This document shows, one piece after another, positions 7,819 to 16,733 of a stretch of 64,000 nucleotides of DNA (positions are counted from its first letter, which is position 1; each line of letters opens with the position of its first letter). The notes under the pieces were generated by a model, which was not told where the DNA came from, did not search any database, and worked only from the letters and a program-made list of their open reading frames with translations. Source of the DNA: Zhouia amylolytica (GTDB taxonomy: Bacteria > Bacteroidota > Bacteroidia > Flavobacteriales > Flavobacteriaceae); the NCBI RefSeq assembly GCF_900116365.1, contig NZ_FPAG01000008.1:1-64000 (forward strand). Reading direction: 5' to 3'. The position numbers were made by a program, and so were the translations under genes.

Positions 7819-9600
7819 TTATTTTTGAGTGGTAATCCACTGATTGATTTTATCTTCTAATAGTTTAAGAGGAATACAACCCGACTCTAATATTTTATTG
7901 TGAAACTGTTTGATGTCAAACTTGTTACCGAGTTCCTTTTCGGCTTTTTGTCGTAGTGCAAGAATTTTTAACTGTCCTACTTTATAGGATAATGCCTGAC
8001 CAGGGATAGCCATGTACCTTTCAATTTCTGCAATGATACTGGCTTCACTTTCCGCTTCATTATCCAGGGAATACTGGATTGCTTTTTCACGGGACCATCC
8101 TTTAGCGTGTATTCCTGTATCGACAACCAGACGTATGGCTCTATGCATTTCAGCACTCAACATTCCAAAATACTGATATGGGTCATTATAAAGTCCTAAT
8201 TCTTTCCCCAGAGATTCCGCGTACAGCGCCCATCCTTCCCCGTAGGCAGAATACCATAATGTTTTTCTAAAATCAGGGAGTTCTTCATTTTCCTGTTGAA
8301 GTGAAATTTGATAGTGATGACCTGGAATTGCTTCATGTAAGAACAGGTCTTCGTCGGAGTAGATATTGTATTTTTCGACGTTAAGAATTGGCACATAGAA
8401 GATACCCGGTCTGGTTCCGTCCAGGGTGCCTGGGTTATATTCGGCACTGGCAGAAGCCTCTCTGAATGCTTCTGTTCTTCGAACTTCAAAAGCTGTTTTT
8501 GGTGTAAGATCAAACAATGTGATGAGATTAGGCTTCATTTTTTCATGAATCTCATTAAAGTGGTCGATGACCTGTTGAGGTTGGTTGTAAGGCATTAATT
8601 CTTTTTTATTACGGACCTGGTCGAAGAAAGCGTTGAGGTCTCCATTGAAACCAACTTCTTTTTTTATTTTTTCCATTTCCGATTTAATACGTGCCACCTC
8701 ACTTAATCCCAACTGATGTATTTCATCGGCTGTCATGTTGGTTGTGGTGTATTGCTTAATCAGGGCGTTATAAAGTTCCTTGCCATCAGGGATATCACTA
8801 ATTCCTGAGGACGTTCTTCCGGCTTTCAGATACTGATCATTTAAATACGTGTTCAAACGATCCATTACAGGAATCACCTTGTCTTTAATCGTTTGTGTAT
8901 AGGATGATGTCACATGACTTTTTTCTTCTTTGGTGAAGTTTTCCGGGATCATTTTAACAGGGGCAAAGAATAAATTCTCTTCTACCGGAGTTTTGGTCAG
9001 GTCTTTAATTTGGGGAATTGTTTTAAGGATGAGTGAATTTGGCAACACGTATCCTTCTTCAACTCCTTTTTTCATATTCACTATTGCAGAGTCTATCCAG
9101 ACTGAAAATTTATCTAATCTTGACAGCCAATTATCGTAATCAGATATAGTTTTGAACGGTTGGGCACTACTTCCACTTCCTAATTGCCCAATAGTAAGGT
9201 GCATGGCAGAGAATTGGTTTAAGGGCATCAAATGGGTTTTAAATTTCAGGAGATTGATATTTTGATCAAGTTCCCAAAGTAAAACAGCTTTGCTTAACTT
9301 TTCTTCGTCGTTTAAATATGTATCGTCGTAAAGTTCCAGGGAATCTTTATAGGTTTGAAAAACATTTAACGCTGTTTCTTTATAGTTTTTAGTGATATTG
9401 TTGGGTAGTTTGTCATTGAATCGATTGTCTCCGGCAAAGGTTGCGTTGATTGGGTTGAGTTTGAGACTTTGTTGGTAATAGGATTCAAAAACTTCATTTA
9501 TAGGGGGAAGGTCTATTTCTAAAATTGTTTCTTTCTTATCTTCTTGCTTACAGGCAGTAATCGATAGTATAAGACTCAGAGCAAACAGAAAGTTTTTCAT
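7819..9600 (-). CDS. DUF885-family lipoprotein, probable zinc metallopeptidase
   Basis: A 593-aa lipoprotein (MKNFLFALSLILSITAC, Cys17) of the DUF885 family. The body is almost wholly helical. It holds the family's HExxxGHH-like motif, LHEAIPGHHYQ at 421-431 (HEAIPGHH 422-429), followed by ASIIAEIERYMAIPGQALSYKVG, which ends with the usual catalytic-looking region. The overall plan resembles M2/M32-like carboxypeptidases, so a periplasmic oligopeptidase is likely but not proved. The length is normal. The gene is 30 nt downstream of the DUF3052-like gene, on the same strand. Confidence 0.88.
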   Translation of the reverse strand: MKNFLFALSLILSITACKQEDKKETILEIDLPPINEVFESYYQQSLKLNPINATFAGDNRFNDKLPNNITKNYKETALNVFQTYKDSLELYDDTYLNDEEKLSKAVLLWELDQNINLLKFKTHLMPLNQFSAMHLTIGQLGSGSSAQPFKTISDYDNWLSRLDKFSVWIDSAIVNMKKGVEEGYVLPNSLILKTIPQIKDLTKTPVEENLFFAPVKMIPENFTKEEKSHVTSSYTQTIKDKVIPVMDRLNTYLNDQYLKAGRTSSGISDIPDGKELYNALIKQYTTTNMTADEIHQLGLSEVARIKSEMEKIKKEVGFNGDLNAFFDQVRNKKELMPYNQPQQVIDHFNEIHEKMKPNLITLFDLTPKTAFEVRRTEAFREASASAEYNPGTLDGTRPGIFYVPILNVEKYNIYSDEDLFLHEAIPGHHYQISLQQENEELPDFRKTLWYSAYGEGWALYAESLGKELGLYNDPYQYFGMLSAEMHRAIRLVVDTGIHAKGWSREKAIQYSLDNEAESEASIIAEIERYMAIPGQALSYKVGQLKILALRQKAEKELGNKFDIKQFHNKILESGCIPLKLLEDKINQWITTQK

Positions 9601-9630
9601 AAGTAATTATGGTTTTTTTGGTAAGAATGG

Positions 9631-10047
9631 TTAACGGTTCTTGATTTCCTTGCATTTGGTATATTCGAGTTTACGAAATCGCAGGGCTTCCCAATCATCA
9701 TTTATTTTCAGGTATCCTACCTGGGTATAACAATTTTTGATCAGTGGTGACCAGGCGTAATCATTCGTAATATCAGTTTTCAGGGTTTTGGACACTTTTC
9801 TTGGATGCGCTACCCATAATACGATATCATCTTTTAATTTGGGTAACAGGGTTTGCGTTTGACGCTCAAATTCTTCTATTGTTTTTACAAAAACAAGCGC
9901 AAATTCTACCTGATTTATCTGAACCAAAGATTCTATTACATCAATACCTGTTAATTCGGCAAGCTGTTCGTTAAAGCCATCCGGTTCATTTATAACCAAA
10001 ATCTCTTGTTGGTTTTCAAGCTTTAGTTTTTGAAATAATGTTTTCAC
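9631..10047 (-). CDS. DUF3052-like small protein
   Basis: The reading frame is open back to a TTG at 10119. The htpG terminator tail reaches about 10135, so there would be no room for a promoter; GTG at 10047 gives VKTLFQKLKLENQQEILVIN as the N-terminus (138 aa), which fits family members better. The protein has a Rossmann-like pattern (ILVINEPDGFNEQL, then FALVFVKT, then DDIVLWVAHPRKVSK) and a C-terminal DDWEALRFRKLEY strand. The LWVAxPKxxSK and W..L.FR phrases are those of DUF3052 proteins. Function unknown; cytoplasmic. Confidence 0.65.
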   Translation of the reverse strand: MKTLFQKLKLENQQEILVINEPDGFNEQLAELTGIDVIESLVQINQVEFALVFVKTIEEFERQTQTLLPKLKDDIVLWVAHPRKVSKTLKTDITNDYAWSPLIKNCYTQVGYLKINDDWEALRFRKLEYTKCKEIKNR

Positions 10048-10134
10048 TTGCGGGTGTTTTATTTTTAATAAAGCAACTCTACTAAGATACGGATAAAGAT
10101 CATCTGTTCCAAGCAACAAAACTCCGGCAAGGGT

Positions 10135-10169
10135 AATAAAAAAACCACTTCTTAATTAAGAAGTGGTTT
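10135..10169 (-). terminator. Terminator after htpG
   Basis: CCACTTCTTAATTAAGAAGTGG forms a perfect 11-bp hairpin (10145-10166) with no unpaired loop beyond the centre, followed on the minus strand by TTTTTTTATT. It lies 26 nt past the htpG stop. Confidence 0.9.
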
Positions 10170-10194
10170 AAATATGATAATTAGTTTCAATTAA

Positions 10195-12081
10195 TTACTT
10201 GATCATATCATAGCTTCGCTTGATGAAGTTTGTAAGTTCTTCACCTTGTAATAAGCCTTGTGATAGACGGGCAAGATCTAATGATTGCTTAATCAGTCGT
10301 TCTTGCTTCGCTTTAGTTTTGGTGCTTACAATCTGACTTATTAAGTCATGATTGGTGTTTACTACCAGATTGTACATTTCAGGCATGTTGCCCATACCGA
10401 ACATGCCTCCGCCACCAGTAGCACTCATTTCTTTCATTCTACGCATAAATTCAGGTTGCGTTATCACAAAAGGGGAGGCAGCGCTATCCAGTGCTTCGAG
10501 TTTTACTGTGTACTTTTCTTTCGGTACGACCTCTTCCAGAACTGTATTTAGTTTCTCTTTTTCTTCATCAGATAGCCTGGAGATTTTCTCTTCATCTTTT
10601 TTGATGAGATTATCTAAAGAATCGGCATCAACTCTGGCAAAGGTGAATTTCTCGTTCGAGGTTTCCAACTTTTGAATCAGGTGAGAAACGATTGGTGAGT
10701 CTAATAGTAACACTTCGTACCCTCTTTCTTTGGCTTCTGCTATGTAACTGTGTTGGATGTCTTTATTGCTAGCGTATAGTACTACTGTATTCCCGTCTTT
10801 GTCAGTATGATTGTCTTTTATTTTCTCTTTTAACTCTTCCAGGGTTAAATAATCTCCATCCACTGTCGGGTAAAGGGCAAATTTTTGAGCTTTATCGAAG
10901 AACTTCTCTTCTGAAAGCATACCATATTCGATCACGATCTTAATATCGTTCCATTTCTGTTCGAAATCTTCACGATTGTTATTGAATAATGATGCAAGTT
11001 TATCAGCAACCTTACGTGTAATATAGCTTGAAATTTTCTTCACATTACCATCAGCCTGAAGATAGGATCTTGAGACATTCAATGGAATATCCGGAGAATC
11101 TATAACTCCTTTTAACATCGTTAAAAATTCAGGGACAATTCCTTCAACGTTATCTGTTACAAAAACCTGATTCTGATATAATTGAATTTTGTCTTTCTGC
11201 AGATTGATATCGTTAGAAAGTTTTGGAAAATAAAGTATTCCGGTTAAATTAAAAGGGTAATCAACATTTAAGTGAATGTTGAATAAGGGTTCTTCGAATT
11301 GCATTGGGTACAATTCACGATAAAAGGTTTTGTAGTCCTCATCTTCCAGGTCGGCAGGTTGCTTAGTCCATGCCGGTTGTGTATTATTGATAATGTTGTC
11401 TACCTCTTTCGTAGGTGCCGGATCGTCTTCTTTAGCATCTTCCGGTTTAGGCAGGGTTTCGGTTCTTGTGCCAAACTTTATCGGAATTGCATTGAACTTA
11501 TTGTATTTGTTTAAAAGTTCGGCGATCTTATTGTCTTCCAGAAATTCTTTTGAGTCTTCGTTGATATGAAGGATGATCTCAGTACCTCTGTCTTTTTTAT
11601 CGGCTTTTTCCAAGGCGTACTGCGGTGAACCATCACAGCTCCAATGCGCCGCAGGTTCATCTTTAAAGCTTTTAGTAATAATTTCAACTTTGTCTGCCAC
11701 CATAAATGCAGAATAGAAACCAAGTCCGAAGTGTCCAATGATCCCACTATCTTTTGCGGAATCTTTATATTTTTCCAGGAATTCTTCTGCCCCTGAAAAA
11801 GCCACTTCGTTAATATACTTCTTCACTTCTTCGGCAGTCATACCGATACCCTGATCGGTAATATGAAGTTTATTATTTTCCTTGTCAATTTTGATCTCTA
11901 TCATCGGATCTCCATAGTCAACTTGAGCTTCCCCTATATTACTAAGGTGTTTTAGCTTTAAAGTTGCATCCGTAGCATTTGATATTAACTCTCTTAAAAA
12001 GATCTCGTGGTCGCTGTATAAAAACTTTTTTATCAGCGGAAAAATGTTTTCAACAGATACATTAATATTTCCAGTTGTCAT
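10195..12081 (-). CDS. htpG: HtpG, Hsp90-family molecular chaperone
   Basis: A 628-aa homodimeric ATP-dependent chaperone of the cytoplasm. The N-terminal GHKL ATPase domain shows FLRELISNATDATLK with the catalytic Glu near residue 30, DQGIGMT and GHFGLGFYSAFMVADKV. The middle domain carries the VTDNVEGIVPEFLTMLKGVIDSPDIPLNVSR-type segment with the catalytic-loop arginine. The C-terminal dimerisation domain ends near 628. The region at ~545-570 (SATGGGGMFGMGNMPEMYN) is a Gly/Met-rich insert typical of Bacteroidota HtpG. It is monocistronic, with a terminator behind it. Confidence 0.97.
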   Translation of the reverse strand: MTTGNINVSVENIFPLIKKFLYSDHEIFLRELISNATDATLKLKHLSNIGEAQVDYGDPMIEIKIDKENNKLHITDQGIGMTAEEVKKYINEVAFSGAEEFLEKYKDSAKDSGIIGHFGLGFYSAFMVADKVEIITKSFKDEPAAHWSCDGSPQYALEKADKKDRGTEIILHINEDSKEFLEDNKIAELLNKYNKFNAIPIKFGTRTETLPKPEDAKEDDPAPTKEVDNIINNTQPAWTKQPADLEDEDYKTFYRELYPMQFEEPLFNIHLNVDYPFNLTGILYFPKLSNDINLQKDKIQLYQNQVFVTDNVEGIVPEFLTMLKGVIDSPDIPLNVSRSYLQADGNVKKISSYITRKVADKLASLFNNNREDFEQKWNDIKIVIEYGMLSEEKFFDKAQKFALYPTVDGDYLTLEELKEKIKDNHTDKDGNTVVLYASNKDIQHSYIAEAKERGYEVLLLDSPIVSHLIQKLETSNEKFTFARVDADSLDNLIKKDEEKISRLSDEEKEKLNTVLEEVVPKEKYTVKLEALDSAASPFVITQPEFMRRMKEMSATGGGGMFGMGNMPEMYNLVVNTNHDLISQIVSTKTKAKQERLIKQSLDLARLSQGLLQGEELTNFIKRSYDMIK

Positions 12082-12270
12082 AGAATTGTGTTTTTCATGT
12101 TATTCTTCACGAACCACCTATGGCAAAAAAAATACCATACCGATAGTGAAGTGACAAGATGACACTATTATTAAGAATAAATCATTTTAAGTGATCTTAT
12201 TTTATAAATACTTAAATTGCAGAGCTGATTTTGTTCTGAAAAACAGTATTTTGTTATGAACTAATATTAT

Positions 12271-13287
12271 ATGAATATGTATAATTCTAGAATTGCAGGG
12301 CTTGGTTATTATGTGCCCGAAAATGTTGTGACGAATGATGACTTATCGAAGTTGATGGATACTAATGATGAGTGGATTCAGGAACGAACGGGAATTAAGG
12401 AGCGTCGTCATGTGGTAGAAGGAAGTGGTGAAACCACGACTTCAATGGGTGTAGAAGCTGCCAGAATTGCAATTGAACGAGCGAGCGTAGCTAAAGAGGA
12501 TATAGACTTCATTATTTTTGCCACCTTGAGTCCGGATTATTATTTTCCGGGTCCAGGAGTATTAGTACAGCGGGATTTAGGTCTTCGAACCGTGGGAGCC
12601 CTGGATATTCGAAATCAATGTTCCGGGTTTGTTTATGCTATTTCGATTGCCGATCAATATATTAAAACGGGCATGTATAAGAATGTATTGGTTATAGGAT
12701 CGGAACTTCACTCTAAAGGATTAGACATGACTACCAGAGGAAGGGGAGTGTCTGTAATATTTGGTGATGGTGCCGGTGCAGCGGTATTAACCAGAGAGGA
12801 AGATACATCGAGAGGTGTGTTGTCTACCCATATGCATTCTGAAGGGCAGTATGCGGAAGAATTGTCTTTAATAGCTCCCGGAATGGGTAAAAGATGGGTT
12901 ACGGATATTATTGAAGATAATAATCCGGAGGATACTTCTTATTATCCGTATATGAATGGTCAGTTTGTTTTTAAAAATGCAGTGGTTCGTTTTAGCGAAG
13001 TTATTAATGAAGGTTTGGAGGCGAATAACCTTTCAGTTTCAGATATTGATATTTTAATTCCGCATCAAGCAAACCTTAGAATTTCACAGTTTATACAGCA
13101 GAAATTCAAGTTAAAGGACGAACAGGTATTCAATAATATCATGAAATATGGGAATACCACCGCTGCTTCGATTCCGATAGCTTTAACAGAGGCATGGGAA
13201 CAAGGAAAGATTAAAAAAGGAGATACCGTTGTGTTAGCTGCATTCGGAAGTGGCTTTACATGGGGAAGCGCCATTATTAAATGGTAA
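12271..13287 (+). CDS. 3-oxoacyl-ACP synthase III family protein (FabH-like)
   Basis: A 338-aa thiolase-fold condensing enzyme. The catalytic triad is complete: Cys117 in IRNQCSGF, His265 in IPHQANLRI and Asn295 in KYGNTTAAS. Such enzymes join an acyl-CoA to malonyl-ACP to start fatty-acid (or related) chains in the cytoplasm. The sequence LSPDYYFPGPGVLVQ and the longer insert around residues 180-230 set it slightly apart from the housekeeping FabH found in fab/rpmF operons. Here it stands alone, so it may be a second, specialised KAS III (for example for branched or secondary-lipid starter units). ATG at 12277 is an alternative start. Confidence 0.9.
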   Translation: MNMYNSRIAGLGYYVPENVVTNDDLSKLMDTNDEWIQERTGIKERRHVVEGSGETTTSMGVEAARIAIERASVAKEDIDFIIFATLSPDYYFPGPGVLVQRDLGLRTVGALDIRNQCSGFVYAISIADQYIKTGMYKNVLVIGSELHSKGLDMTTRGRGVSVIFGDGAGAAVLTREEDTSRGVLSTHMHSEGQYAEELSLIAPGMGKRWVTDIIEDNNPEDTSYYPYMNGQFVFKNAVVRFSEVINEGLEANNLSVSDIDILIPHQANLRISQFIQQKFKLKDEQVFNNIMKYGNTTAASIPIALTEAWEQGKIKKGDTVVLAAFGSGFTWGSAIIKW

Positions 13288-13305
13288 TACGAAGTATAAA
13301 ATCAA

Positions 13306-13338
13306 TAAAAAAGTCGTTGTTTTTGCAACGACTTTTTT
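13306..13338. terminator. Bidirectional terminator between the FabH-like and AraC genes
   Basis: GTCGTTG (13313-13319), short loop, CAACGAC (13326-13332), with A-rich left and T6 right flanks. It serves both convergent genes; the AraC stop codon overlaps its edge. Confidence 0.9.
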
Positions 13339-14209
13339 ATTGATAGTTTTTCGCGAACTGGCTGGGAGATATACTGGTTTTTTCCTTGAAAACCCTGGAG
13401 AAATAAGCGTAATCTTCGTATCCTAATTCGTGCGCAATTTCAGTAAGAGAGCCTTTAGCATAGATGAGCATTCTTTTTGCTTCCAGTATAACTCTTTCCA
13501 TTACCAGGTCTGAGGTAGTTTTGTTAAGTGCTTTTTTAATGATGCGATTGAGATGCTTTGGACTCAGGTGCATCATTTCTGCATAGTCGGAGGCAAATTT
13601 TGTTTTTTTATAGTGTTTTTCAATCAGGAGTTCCAGCGTTTTTATTCGTTCAGAATCGATATGTGGTTGTACGGACGGTATTGAGCCTGTTAAATAAACT
13701 CTTGTTAGCTCTATGTATAGAAGATTAATAAGTGAAATGATTCTTTGGTATTTAAAAATGTAATCTTGTTTTTGTTCTTGATTAATCTCTTTGAAGTAGT
13801 TTAAAAAAGCGGGCAGTTGGGTACTTTTTAAACAAACGTTGGGAGGATTTTGAGATGAATAAAAAAAGGGGAAGTTATCGACTGAGTTATTCGTGTAGTT
13901 CAGGTCTATAAATGATTTTGAATGGAAGAAGATGAAGCCTTTTACATCCCTTGAGAGTTCCCAGTTATGAATTTGTCCGGGTTTTAATAAAAATACGGTA
14001 CCGGGTTTAATGTCGTAGCTGTGAAAATCGATCTCGTGTATGCCGGAGCCCCGAGTGAAAATAATAACTACATAAAAGTCGTGTTTATGAGGATGCGAAA
14101 TGTTTTTATGATGTGTTTTGATGTGTTTTTCAAAGGTGTTGCTATAAAAATCATTTGTTTTTTGACCGTTGTTGAATTGTTGAATATTTAAAATATTGAG
14201 TAATGACAT
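13337..14209 (-). CDS. AraC-family transcriptional regulator
   Basis: I use ATG at 14209 (MSLLNILNIQQFNNG), 290 aa; the frame is open 13 codons further but only from a TTG. The N-terminal cupin sensor domain carries HPHKHDFYVVIIFTRGSG and LLKPGQIHNWEL, with His residues in the usual places. The C-terminal domain has two helix-turn-helix units: KFASDYAEMMHLSPKHLNRIIKK and GSLTEIAHELGYEDYAYFSRVFKEKTSISPSQF. It is a one-domain-sensor activator of unknown ligand. It is not adjacent to a clear target gene: the divergent neighbour is the DUF983 gene, 101 nt away, and it shares a terminator with the FabH-like gene. Confidence 0.88.
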   Translation of the reverse strand: MSLLNILNIQQFNNGQKTNDFYSNTFEKHIKTHHKNISHPHKHDFYVVIIFTRGSGIHEIDFHSYDIKPGTVFLLKPGQIHNWELSRDVKGFIFFHSKSFIDLNYTNNSVDNFPFFYSSQNPPNVCLKSTQLPAFLNYFKEINQEQKQDYIFKYQRIISLINLLYIELTRVYLTGSIPSVQPHIDSERIKTLELLIEKHYKKTKFASDYAEMMHLSPKHLNRIIKKALNKTTSDLVMERVILEAKRMLIYAKGSLTEIAHELGYEDYAYFSRVFKEKTSISPSQFAKNYQ

Positions 14210-14310
14210 CTGTAGTGGGTTATGTCTTAAAAGTACAAATAAAAGCAATAATCAGGCAACCTTCATATTTATTATATTATTGAAATTTGTTCATCTAAAT
14301 AAATTGATCT

Positions 14311-14667
14311 ATGAGTAGGTATATAAAGGCTATTCAATGTAAGTGTCCTAAATGTGAAAAGGGGGCAATTTTTAAAGACTCCGGTAACCCAATTTTTTTT
14401 AAAATGCCTAAAATGTACAAATCATGCGAGGCATGTGGTTATGTTTTTGAGCGTGAACCCGGATTTTTTTTCGGAGCTATGTATGTAAGTTATTCGTTGG
14501 CTGTGGCAGAGTTAGTTGCCTTATTGGTGGTGGTTAAATTTATTCTTGGCTTTGGAAATATTGTTTTGGTCATTAGTGTTGCCATCTTAGCATTTTTGCT
14601 TAGTACATTTAATTTCAGGGTTTCCCGTTCTTTATGGATGTACTTTTTTGAAAGAAAATCAATTTAA
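14311..14667 (+). CDS. DUF983-family membrane protein with zinc ribbon
   Basis: The 118-aa protein starts with a cysteine ribbon, Cys-x-Cys-x2-Cys (C10, C12, C15) and Cys-x2-Cys (C39, C42), with the phrases CPKCEKGAIF and CEACGYVFEREPGFFFGAMY that define DUF983. Two TM helices follow (about residues 60-77 and 84-102). Its role is unknown; in proteobacteria DUF983 genes often lie near cytochrome oxidase assembly genes, but nothing of that kind is nearby here. The stop codon lies inside the left arm of a long inverted repeat (14663-14721). Confidence 0.85.
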   Translation: MSRYIKAIQCKCPKCEKGAIFKDSGNPIFFKMPKMYKSCEACGYVFEREPGFFFGAMYVSYSLAVAELVALLVVVKFILGFGNIVLVISVAILAFLLSTFNFRVSRSLWMYFFERKSI

Positions 14668-14721
14668 GTGCAATCGAATCCTCGAGCTTTTTTGGATTTA
14701 TTGTTGTTGATTGCACTTAAA
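14663..14721. repeat. 13-bp perfect inverted repeat with 33-nt loop between convergent genes
   Basis: TTTAAGTGCAATC at 14663-14675 and GATTGCACTTAAA at 14709-14721 are exact inverse copies. There is no T-run, so it is not a standard intrinsic terminator. It lies between the ends of the DUF983 gene (+) and arsC (-) and overlaps the DUF983 stop codon. Confidence 0.7.
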
Positions 14722-14740
14722 ATGATCTATGAGTAGTATT

Positions 14741-15154
14741 TTAGATGTTTTCTTTTGCGAACTTATGACAGAATTCTTTGATCTCATCCCTAGTATTTCG
14801 GAATGCTTCTATTAATTCTTTTGCAGTCCCGGATGCTTTGCTTGGATCGGAAAAATCATGATGAATTTTTTTTGTTTTTCCGATAAATACCGGACAGCTT
14901 TCGTTGGCATGATCGCAGACAGTTATAACAAAATCGAAATCAATATTTGAGTATTCATCGACATGATTTGATGTGTGTTTGCTGATGTCAACGCCATCTT
15001 CTGCCATGATACCTACAGCAAAAGGATTTAAACCGTGAATTTCGACCCCGGCGCTGTAAATATTAGCTTTATTCGCTGTGAATTGTTTTAAATAACCATG
15101 TGCCATTTGGCTTCGGCAAGAGTTGCCTGTGCATAGAACAAGAATGTTTTTCAT
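14741..15154 (-). CDS. arsC: Arsenate reductase ArsC, thioredoxin-linked low-MW phosphatase type
   Basis: The 137-aa protein reduces arsenate to arsenite. The P-loop is LCTGNSCRSQ with Cys8 and Arg14. The Asp of the DP loop is in HDFSDPSKASG. The two redox cysteines expected in the thioredoxin-coupled group are Cys80 and Cys87 in TVCDHANESCP, which separates it from ordinary tyrosine phosphatases. It is the last gene of the ars operon and starts 1 nt after the acr3 stop. The product As(III) is the substrate of the Acr3 pump encoded just upstream. Confidence 0.93.
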   Translation of the reverse strand: MKNILVLCTGNSCRSQMAHGYLKQFTANKANIYSAGVEIHGLNPFAVGIMAEDGVDISKHTSNHVDEYSNIDFDFVITVCDHANESCPVFIGKTKKIHHDFSDPSKASGTAKELIEAFRNTRDEIKEFCHKFAKENI

Positions 15155-15155
15155 T

Positions 15156-16211
15156 TTAAGCTTTTTGGGTGTTTAATTTTTTATCGTAGTACTTGTTTTT
15201 TAACCAAAAGGAGACCTTCACTAATAAAATAAGTGCAGGTACCTCTACTAATGGGCCAATAACACCTGCAAATGCCTGGCCGCTATTCAATCCAAATACA
15301 GCTATAGCCACCGCAATGGCAAGTTCGAAGTTGTTACCGGCTGCGGTAAAAGAAACAGCGGCGTTTTCATCATAAGGAGCCTTAAACCATTTGCTGATCC
15401 CAAAACCAATCAGGAACATAAGTGCAAAATAAATGAGTAATGGTACTGCTATTTTTACAACATCCATGGGGATGTTTACAATCAGTTCTCCTTTTAGGCT
15501 AAACATGATTACGATAGTGAATAGCAGGGCAATAAGAGTTAATTTTGAAATTTTAGGTATAAAATCATTCATATACCACGCTTCACTTTTGAGCTTTACC
15601 AAAATCACTCTGCTTAAAAACCCTAGTAAAAATGGAATGCCAAGATAAATAGCAACACTTTCCGCAATAGTGGCTATGGAAATATCTATGATAGCGCCTT
15701 CGAAACCAAAATATGGTGGAAGTATGGTGATAAAAATCCAGGCGTAAAAGCTATAGGCGAACACTTGAAAAATACTATTCAAGGCTACCAGCCCTGCTGC
15801 ATACTCGCTGCTACCATCGGCCAGATCATTCCATACAAGGACCATCGCAATACAGCGTGCCAAGCCTATTAATATAAGACCTGTCATATATTCCGGTTCA
15901 TCTCTTAAAAAAGTGATGGCCAGAAAAAACATTAGTAACGGGCCTATAACCCAATTGAGTACTAGGGATAGTGAGAGTAATTTGGTGTTTTTAAAAACTT
16001 TGGGTAATAATTTGTAGTTCACCTTAGCTAAAGGTGGATACATCATTACAATGAGTCCTATAGCGATTGGAATGTTGGTTGATCCTGAGCTAAATGAATT
16101 AATGAAATTTGCTGTACCCGGAATGTAATAGCCAATAGCAACTCCTAATGCCATGGCTAAAAAGATCCAAAGTGTCAGGTAGTTGTCTAAAAACGATAGT
16201 TTCTTTTTCAT
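15156..16211 (-). CDS. arsB: Arsenite efflux permease of the ACR3 family
   Basis: A 351-aa inner-membrane protein with about ten TM helices that exports arsenite. The family's essential cysteine is Cys120 in [27 protein letters not shown], and the conserved acidic residue is in [18 protein letters not shown]. The length fits ACR3 rather than the larger ArsB/ion-transporter type, although annotation pipelines often use the symbol arsB. It sits between the GNAT gene (24 nt upstream) and arsC (1 nt downstream) in the ars operon and is presumably induced by As(III) or Sb(III) through ArsR. Confidence 0.94.
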   Translation of the reverse strand: MKKKLSFLDNYLTLWIFLAMALGVAIGYYIPGTANFINSFSSGSTNIPIAIGLIVMMYPPLAKVNYKLLPKVFKNTKLLSLSLVLNWVIGPLLMFFLAITFLRDEPEYMTGLILIGLARCIAMVLVWNDLADGSSEYAAGLVALNSIFQVFAYSFYAWIFITILPPYFGFEGAIIDISIATIAESVAIYLGIPFLLGFLSRVILVKLKSEAWYMNDFIPKISKLTLIALLFTIVIMFSLKGELIVNIPMDVVKIAVPLLIYFALMFLIGFGISKWFKAPYDENAAVSFTAAGNNFELAIAVAIAVFGLNSGQAFAGVIGPLVEVPALILLVKVSFWLKNKYYDKKLNTQKA

Positions 16212-16234
16212 TGTGGTTAGATTTGTTTAAATAA

Positions 16235-16729
16235 TTAAAATGAGCGTCCAATTTTTTTACTTCTGCGTTCCATTAGGATGTTGTCGCGCCACACACCATG
16301 AAGTTCGGCAATTTTTTCCCGGTAACCGATTTCTCTGAAGCCACATTTTTTATGAAGTTCAATACTGGCTTTATTTTCTCTCATAATGCCACATTGCAGT
16401 GTCCAGATTCCGTTGCTTTCACTCTCCTCAATGAGTTTTTGGAGTAAAAGTGTTCCGATTCCTTTCCTTTGTTGATTGGGAGCGATGTAAATACTAACTT
16501 CTGCAACACCGTTGTACACTTCTCTTTCAGATACTCTGGATAAAGAAGCCCATCCGACCATCTTACTCATATCGAACAGCGCAATTCGTCCGAATGGTAA
16601 ATGCTTTTGATCCCATTCTTGATATGTAGGAACGTTCACTTCAAAAGTTGCATTTTCGCTATCGATACCTGCCTGGTAAATTTGAGCTACCTTAGGGTAA
16701 TTGTATGTGGTGATAGTGTGGAAATTCAT
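16235..16729 (-). CDS. GNAT acetyltransferase of the phosphinothricin/arsinothricin (PAT/ArsN1) type
   Basis: The 164-aa protein has the GNAT acetyl-CoA loop QQRKGIGT and the C-terminal PAT hallmarks CGFREIGYREKIAELHGVWRD and ILMERRS. PAT-family enzymes acetylate the amino group of glutamate analogues such as phosphinothricin. The arsenic-linked branch, ArsN1, acetylates arsinothricin. Its place inside an ars operon, 4 nt after DUF6428 and 23 nt before acr3, favours the ArsN1 reading. No active-site residue visible here distinguishes the two, so the arsenic-specific role is inferred from context. Confidence 0.82.
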   Translation of the reverse strand: MNFHTITTYNYPKVAQIYQAGIDSENATFEVNVPTYQEWDQKHLPFGRIALFDMSKMVGWASLSRVSEREVYNGVAEVSIYIAPNQQRKGIGTLLLQKLIEESESNGIWTLQCGIMRENKASIELHKKCGFREIGYREKIAELHGVWRDNILMERRSKKIGRSF

Positions 16730-16733
16730 TTTT

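Noticed and set aside
10348-11747. Several ORFs on either strand within htpG
   Set aside because: All are out of frame with a full-length, clearly functional HtpG.
12229-12253. TTTTG and TATTTTG upstream of the FabH-like gene as a promoter
   Set aside because: The -7 box is one base short and the spacer is only 13 nt.
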